Source: Oscillospiraceae bacterium
GTDB taxonomy: Bacteria; Bacillota; Clostridia; Oscillospirales; Ruminococcaceae
Assembly (NCBI GenBank): GCA_017521325.1
Contig: JAFXCV010000067.1
Location: 1-64,000 of the forward strand
Reading direction: 5' to 3'
DNA length: 64,000 nucleotides
Shown: positions 59,190 to 64,000 of the stretch, in pieces
How positions within the stretch are numbered: the first letter of the stretch is position 1
Layout: each line of letters opens with the position of its first letter
The notes under the pieces: model-generated
Databases searched by the model: none
What the model saw: only the letters and a program-made list of their open reading frames with translations
What the model was told of the DNA's origin: nothing
Program-made: the position numbers and the translations under genes

Positions 59190-62099
59190 ATGCGTCAGAT
59201 CAAACGCATGGGTGCAGCAATTGCGGCAGCGGCAATGCTGTTTTCACTCATGCCGTCGGAAATTCCTGTTCCGGCGGAAGCCAAAATCGTCACAAATCCC
59301 TACAGCTGGGATTTTGCCGATGAAAGAAACGAGATCGTCAGCGGTGCAGCCTACACGATGATGGTGCGGCTGAGCGGAAAATTCATCACCGCAGCAGAAA
59401 ACGGCAATGTCCACCAGTGGGAAAAGCTGGGGGATACCTCCCAGCAGTGGATCATTACGAAGATCGGAAACGGTGCGTGCAAGATCGTTTCCGCACAGGA
59501 TCCGCAGCTTTCGCTGACCGTCGCAAACGGCGACAGCACGAACGGAAATAATATCTATCTTTCAGAATACGAGGATCTGCCCTCGCAGCATTTCATCCTG
59601 CACCGCACGGATGATGCCTACTATATCACGGCGGAATGCTCGGGCAATGCAGCGCTCGATGTCTATGACATCAGCCATGAAAACGGTGCCAACATCGACC
59701 AGTGGGATTACTGGGGCGGTGAAGGTCAGAAATTCTACATCCGCCCTGTGGACAGCAAGTACACGCTGCTGCGTGGCGATATGAACAATGACGGCGTGGT
59801 GAATGCCTTCGATGCGGCGATCATGAAGCGTGCAGTTTCAGAGGGCTTTGATGATGTGGCAGGAAAGGTTGCCGATATGAACGGCGATGGCGCAAACACG
59901 TCACAGGATATCCGCACGATCACGGATTTCCTGCTGGGAAAGGACAGCTATCAAACGCTTGCGGAGATCCCCTATGAAAAGGAATATGCGGCGTACCTGT
60001 TCACCTACTTCCTCGGCAACAACCCCGATCAGGAGCGCATGTCCTATGCCGTGAGCCTTGACGGCTACCACTTCAAGGCGCTCAACAACGGCAGAGAGGT
60101 TTATAAATCCTCTGTCGGCACGGGGTGCCTGCGTGACCCGTACATCTTCAAGGGCGAGGATGGGCTGTATTATCTGCTTGCGACCGATATGAAATCCTCC
60201 CTCGGCTGGAGCAGTAACCGCAACATTATCAGCGCAAAATCCACCGATCTTGTGCATTGGTTTGATGAAACGCTCATTGAAATTGCAAACAAGTATCCGC
60301 TGATGCAGGGTGCCGACAGAGCGTGGGCGCCGCAGGCGATCTACGATCCCGAGAAGGAATCGTACATGATCTACTATGCAGCCCGAGTTCCCGGAAGGGA
60401 TGACCGCACGATCATGTACTATGCCTACAGCAAGGATATGAAGAAGCTCGACACCGAGCCGCAGCTTCTGTTTGCGCCGAAAAATGGCGATGATGCGATT
60501 GATTCCGACATCATCTACCAGAATGGCAAGTACTATATGTACTACAAGAACGAAACCAACAAGCGCATCTATCTTGCGACCGCCGATCACGCAAACGGCC
60601 CGTACACCGAGATCAAGCAGGTTTCCGAGGGCAATATCGGCGTGGAAGGTCCGAACATCTACAATCTCATCGGCACGGACAAATGGCTGATGATGTCGGA
60701 TGCCTACGGCAACGGCTATTATGTGATGCAGGAAACGACCGATCTTGAGAATTTCAAGACGCTTGACAGAAACAGCTACAGCTTCGACTTCACGCCACGA
60801 CATGGCTACGTCATTCCGATCACGGATGACCAGTACGACGCACTTGTCAGCGCATTCCCCTCCGATTCGATTTCACCGAGAAATACGGGGATGCAGAAAG
60901 TGAAGGCAGTGCTTGCACAGGGCGAATCGGCGGCACTTCCCGATACCGTTACGGCGCAGTACTCGAATGGCGGAACAGCGCAGTTCCCCGTGGAGTGGAA
61001 TGCCGCAGAGCTTGCCGCTGTAGATACCTCCAAGCCCGGAAAATACACTGTTACAGGCAAAGTCAATGCAAATCCCTACGCAAATCCATTCATTGCAGAG
61101 CGTGCCGATCCCCATGTGGTCAAGGGGGATGACGGGTACTATTATTTTACCGCATCCTACCCTGCCTACGGCGATGTGAACAAGGGCTATGACAAGATTA
61201 TCCTGCGCCGCAGTCAGACGGTTGCAGGGCTTGCCGATGCGGAAGAAAAGACCATCTGGCAGGCGCACAGCAGCGGCATCATGGCAAAGCATATCTGGGC
61301 ACCCGAAATGCACTGCATCAAGGGTGTGTGGTACATGTTCTTTGCCGCAGGCAGCAGCAGCGATATCTGGGCAATCCGCCCCTATGTCCTCAAATGCGAC
61401 GGCGATCCGTACACCGGAACATGGACGGAATGCGGTCAGGTGCAGGCGGCACCGGGGGATACAAGCTCCTTCCGTTCGTTCTCACTGGATATGACCTATT
61501 TTGAGCATAACGGAAAGCATTATGTCATCTGGGCGGAGATCAAGGGGGATTCGTCGCTTTTCATGGCGGAAATCAATCCCGACGAGCCTTATAAGATGCT
61601 CACAGCGCCCATTCTGCTGACAAAGCCCGAATACGGTTGGGAGCTTGTCAACCACAGGGTAAACGAGGGTGCAGCTGTGATGAAGACGGACGACAAGGTC
61701 TATGTGTTCTTCTCGGCATCCGGCACAGGCTCGGAGTACTGCGTCGGACGTCTGGAGGCAGATGCATCGGCAAATCTCATGGATATCAAGAACTGGACGA
61801 AGATCAAAACACCCGTGCTTTCCACGGGGAATCTTTACGGTGAATCCGGCCCCGGTCACAACAGCTTTGTGACCGATGAAAACGGCAATCTTCTGATTGT
61901 GTATCACGCAAGACCGCTGTCCCACGCATCGAAGGGCTGCGGCAGCTATGCAAGCGATCCGCTGTATGATCCGTGCCGTCATGCACGCATCAAGCGAGTG
62001 TTCTTTGCAGGTGACGGAACCCCCGTCATCAGTATGAATCCGGACGAGGAGCTGGCAGCACGTTTCCGCACGGTGACAGCGGAAATCACAGTCAAATGA
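59190..62099 (+). CDS. Secreted dockerin enzyme with ricin-type module and two GH43 modules
   Basis: The 969-residue protein has a signal peptide (1-32), a ricin-type beta-trefoil module (about 45-190, CBM13-like), an internal type I dockerin (195-250: GDMNNDGVVNAFDAA, DMNGDGANTSQDI), a first GH43 module (about 265-560; Asp316 in RDPYIF, Glu486 in VEGPNI), an Ig-like module (about 568-625) and a second GH43 module (about 630-960; Asp640 in ADPHVV, Glu826 in NEGAAVM). GH43 enzymes remove arabinose, xylose or galactose from plant glycans. The second module looks arabinofuranosidase-like. Dockerin between modules is unusual. GGAGG precedes this start. Confidence 0.88.
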   Translation: MRQIKRMGAAIAAAAMLFSLMPSEIPVPAEAKIVTNPYSWDFADERNEIVSGAAYTMMVRLSGKFITAAENGNVHQWEKLGDTSQQWIITKIGNGACKIVSAQDPQLSLTVANGDSTNGNNIYLSEYEDLPSQHFILHRTDDAYYITAECSGNAALDVYDISHENGANIDQWDYWGGEGQKFYIRPVDSKYTLLRGDMNNDGVVNAFDAAIMKRAVSEGFDDVAGKVADMNGDGANTSQDIRTITDFLLGKDSYQTLAEIPYEKEYAAYLFTYFLGNNPDQERMSYAVSLDGYHFKALNNGREVYKSSVGTGCLRDPYIFKGEDGLYYLLATDMKSSLGWSSNRNIISAKSTDLVHWFDETLIEIANKYPLMQGADRAWAPQAIYDPEKESYMIYYAARVPGRDDRTIMYYAYSKDMKKLDTEPQLLFAPKNGDDAIDSDIIYQNGKYYMYYKNETNKRIYLATADHANGPYTEIKQVSEGNIGVEGPNIYNLIGTDKWLMMSDAYGNGYYVMQETTDLENFKTLDRNSYSFDFTPRHGYVIPITDDQYDALVSAFPSDSISPRNTGMQKVKAVLAQGESAALPDTVTAQYSNGGTAQFPVEWNAAELAAVDTSKPGKYTVTGKVNANPYANPFIAERADPHVVKGDDGYYYFTASYPAYGDVNKGYDKIILRRSQTVAGLADAEEKTIWQAHSSGIMAKHIWAPEMHCIKGVWYMFFAAGSSSDIWAIRPYVLKCDGDPYTGTWTECGQVQAAPGDTSSFRSFSLDMTYFEHNGKHYVIWAEIKGDSSLFMAEINPDEPYKMLTAPILLTKPEYGWELVNHRVNEGAAVMKTDDKVYVFFSASGTGSEYCVGRLEADASANLMDIKNWTKIKTPVLSTGNLYGESGPGHNSFVTDENGNLLIVYHARPLSHASKGCGSYASDPLYDPCRHARIKRVFFAGDGTPVISMNPDEELAARFRTVTAEITVK

Positions 62100-62218
62100 T
62101 ACAATTCCCGATCACCGCATGCGGCGATTGGGTTGTAAATAAAGAAGGGGCAATGCCCCATACCGAAATGTCGGAACGTGCAAATTCCGACTGTCAAAAA
62201 ACAAGGGGGAAAATCATC

Positions 62219-64000
62219 ATGAAATGGTATCAGAGAATGATATCGGCAATCACGGCAGCGGCACTGATCAGCCCGTTTGCAATCGGACAGGATTTCGATG
62301 CGCTGTCGGCACAGACGGTTGTGATCTCACCGTACAACACCTATGAGATCAACGGCGGCAAATTCGAAGGCTGGGGAACTTCCCTGTGCTGGTGGGCAAA
62401 TCGTGTGGGTTACTCCGATTCGCTTGCAAAGCAGACAGCGGAGCTGTTCTACGGCGACACGGGTCTGCGCATGAACATCGCCCGCTACAACATCGGCGGC
62501 GGCGATAATCCAAGCCATAACCACATCACACGAACCGACTCGGCAATTCCGGGCTATTCCAAGTACCAGAATGGACAGATCACCTACGACTGGAATGCGG
62601 ATAAGAACCAGAGAAACGTCCTGCTCAAGTGTATTGAGGCAGCGGGCGATGATATGATCGTCGAAATGTTCTCCAACTCTCCGCCCTACTACATGACCAA
62701 GAGCGGATGCTCCAGCGGCGGCGCAAATCCCAATGTCAACAACCTCAAGGATGATATGTACGACGAATTTGCAGACTACCTTGCAGAAGTCTGCAAGCAT
62801 TACGAAACCGAATGGGGCGTGGATGTACAGAGTATCAGTACGATGAATGAACCGTACACGAACTTCTGGTATGCAAACAGCCCCAAGCAGGAGGGCTGCC
62901 ACTTCGACATCGGCAACACCCAGACAACGATGATCCTCGAAATGCAGAAGTCCCTCAATGAGCGTGGACTTGGCGATTCCATCTTCGTCTGCGGTACGGA
63001 CGAAACCTCCATTGACACACAGATCAATGCATTTAACGCAATGTCCAAGGAAGCACAGAACGTGCTCGGACGTATCGACACCCATACCTACGGCGGCAGC
63101 AAGCGCACGGAGCTGAAGGAACTTGCCATCAAGAACGGCAAGAACCTCTGGATGAGTGAGGTTGACGGCAACGGCACCGCAGGTCAGAATGCAGGCGAAA
63201 TGGCAGCTGCACTGTGGCTCTCCAACCGTATCACAACCGACTGCAACTATCTCAACTGCTCTGCATGGGTACTCTGGCAGGCAATCGACAAGCACATCTG
63301 CGCAGCAGGCTACAACGGCAAGAAGGATTCGGGTATGCCCGACATCTCCACAGGTTTCTGGGGTCTGGCAGTTGCTGACCACGACAAGGATACCGTCGTT
63401 CTGACAAAGAAGTACTATGCATTCGGTCAGTATTCCAGATACATCCGTCCGGGCTTCACGATGCTCAAGTCCTCCAATTCCACAATGGCGGCATATGACG
63501 AGGAAAACGACCAGCTCGTTATCGTTGCAACCAACACCTCTGGCGGCAATTCCGAAATGTATTTCGACCTGTCCCAGTTTGCTTCCATCGGCGGCAGCGC
63601 ACAGGCAATCCGTACCAGCGGCAGCATGGCAAACGGCGAAAACTGGAAGGATGTGGGCAATATCGCAACAAACGGCAACGGCTTTACCGCAACGCTTGCA
63701 GGCAATTCCATCACCACCTTCATCATCAATGACGTGACCGCCCTGAAATTTTCCAAGGACAACGAGATCACACCCGTTGCAACGGACGGCTCCGCTGCAT
63801 GGAACAATTCCGCAAACGACTACACCAAGGTATTCGACGGCAGCACCTCCACCTATTTCGACGGCGTGGGCAACGGCTGGGTACAGGCTGACCTCGGCGC
63901 ACTGTATGACATCACCGCAATCGGTTATGCACCCCGTTCGGGCTTTGAATACCGCTGTGTGGACGCAGAGATCTTCGGTTCCGAGGACGGCGTAACATGG
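62219..64000 (+). CDS. Secreted GH30 glycoside hydrolase, probable endo-beta-1,6-galactanase (partial)
   Basis: The open frame runs 594 codons to the window edge. Residues 1-32 are a signal peptide. The GH30 barrel and beta side domain (about 40-495) start with GGKFEGWGTSLCWWANRVG, a motif I associate with subfamily 5 endo-beta-1,6-galactanases; the acid/base is Glu211 (STMNEPY) and the nucleophile Glu314 (WMSEVDG). From about 520 a discoidin/F5-8-type module begins (NDYTKVFDGSTSTYFDG, VQADLGALYDITAI). A dockerin may follow beyond the window. AGGGGGA precedes the start. It is 119 bases after the GH43 gene. Confidence 0.87.
   Translation, partial: MKWYQRMISAITAAALISPFAIGQDFDALSAQTVVISPYNTYEINGGKFEGWGTSLCWWANRVGYSDSLAKQTAELFYGDTGLRMNIARYNIGGGDNPSHNHITRTDSAIPGYSKYQNGQITYDWNADKNQRNVLLKCIEAAGDDMIVEMFSNSPPYYMTKSGCSSGGANPNVNNLKDDMYDEFADYLAEVCKHYETEWGVDVQSISTMNEPYTNFWYANSPKQEGCHFDIGNTQTTMILEMQKSLNERGLGDSIFVCGTDETSIDTQINAFNAMSKEAQNVLGRIDTHTYGGSKRTELKELAIKNGKNLWMSEVDGNGTAGQNAGEMAAALWLSNRITTDCNYLNCSAWVLWQAIDKHICAAGYNGKKDSGMPDISTGFWGLAVADHDKDTVVLTKKYYAFGQYSRYIRPGFTMLKSSNSTMAAYDEENDQLVIVATNTSGGNSEMYFDLSQFASIGGSAQAIRTSGSMANGENWKDVGNIATNGNGFTATLAGNSITTFIINDVTALKFSKDNEITPVATDGSAAWNNSANDYTKVFDGSTSTYFDGVGNGWVQADLGALYDITAIGYAPRSGFEYRCVDAEIFGSEDGVTW

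Overview
The window looks like chromosomal DNA from a Gram-positive, spore-forming Clostridia member close to Ruminococcus (Oscillospiraceae). Reasons: it carries the canonical Firmicutes origin cluster gyrA-gyrB-recF-yaaA-dnaN-dnaA / rpmH-rnpA-yidD-yidC-jag-mnmE-mnmG-rsmG-noc-parA-parB; sporulation genes (spoVAD, spoVAE, SleC-type cortex-lytic genes, yabP, yabQ); and two proteins with type I dockerins, the hallmark of cellulosome-bearing ruminococci. Base composition looks like roughly half G+C (not computed).

Layout. 1-5.5 kb: spoVAD-spoVAE behind a sigma-G-like promoter, a TM2 protein, prfB, a lipoprotein with rsmE, and a small acidic membrane protein. 5.7-11.8 kb: aspartate kinase, the rpsF-ssb-rpsR operon, and a three-gene spore cortex hydrolase cluster in which SleC is split in two. 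12.3-19.4 kb: a compact alpha-glucan/maltose operon: glycogen/maltodextrin phosphorylase, a fused IIA-IIC-IIB PTS permease, a probable maltose 6'-phosphate phosphatase, MalQ and a dedicated HPr. 19.7-25.8 kb: GntR regulator with ABC exporter, and a two-component system. 26-28 kb: cca and a metallophosphoesterase. 28.3-38.4 kb: gyrA, a YcxB-like protein, gyrB, recF, yaaA, dnaN, the origin and dnaA. 38.8-50.6 kb: rpmH to serS, including Noc, ParA, ParB and three parS sites. 50.7-54.9 kb: birA, feoB, metY. 54.9-58.9 kb: a dockerin-bearing leucine-rich-repeat protein and yabP-yabQ-divIC-yabR. 59.2-64 kb: a secreted dockerin enzyme with two GH43 modules followed by a GH30 enzyme cut by the window edge, together a likely arabinogalactan-degrading pair.

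The most unusual non-gene content is a set of G+C-rich, hairpin-laden intergenic repeats. One family occurs at seven places between 1 and 26 kb, and in one place it supplies the last residues of a histidine kinase. Separate small elements next to gyrA and dnaN are flanked by 22-bp and 18-bp direct duplications, and one 143-bp element has 10-bp inverted ends. The dnaA-dnaN gap holds five TAG trinucleotides next to a G-run, matching the DnaA-trio unwinding element, which places oriC near position 36,580. No tRNA, rRNA, CRISPR array, transposase or prophage gene was seen.
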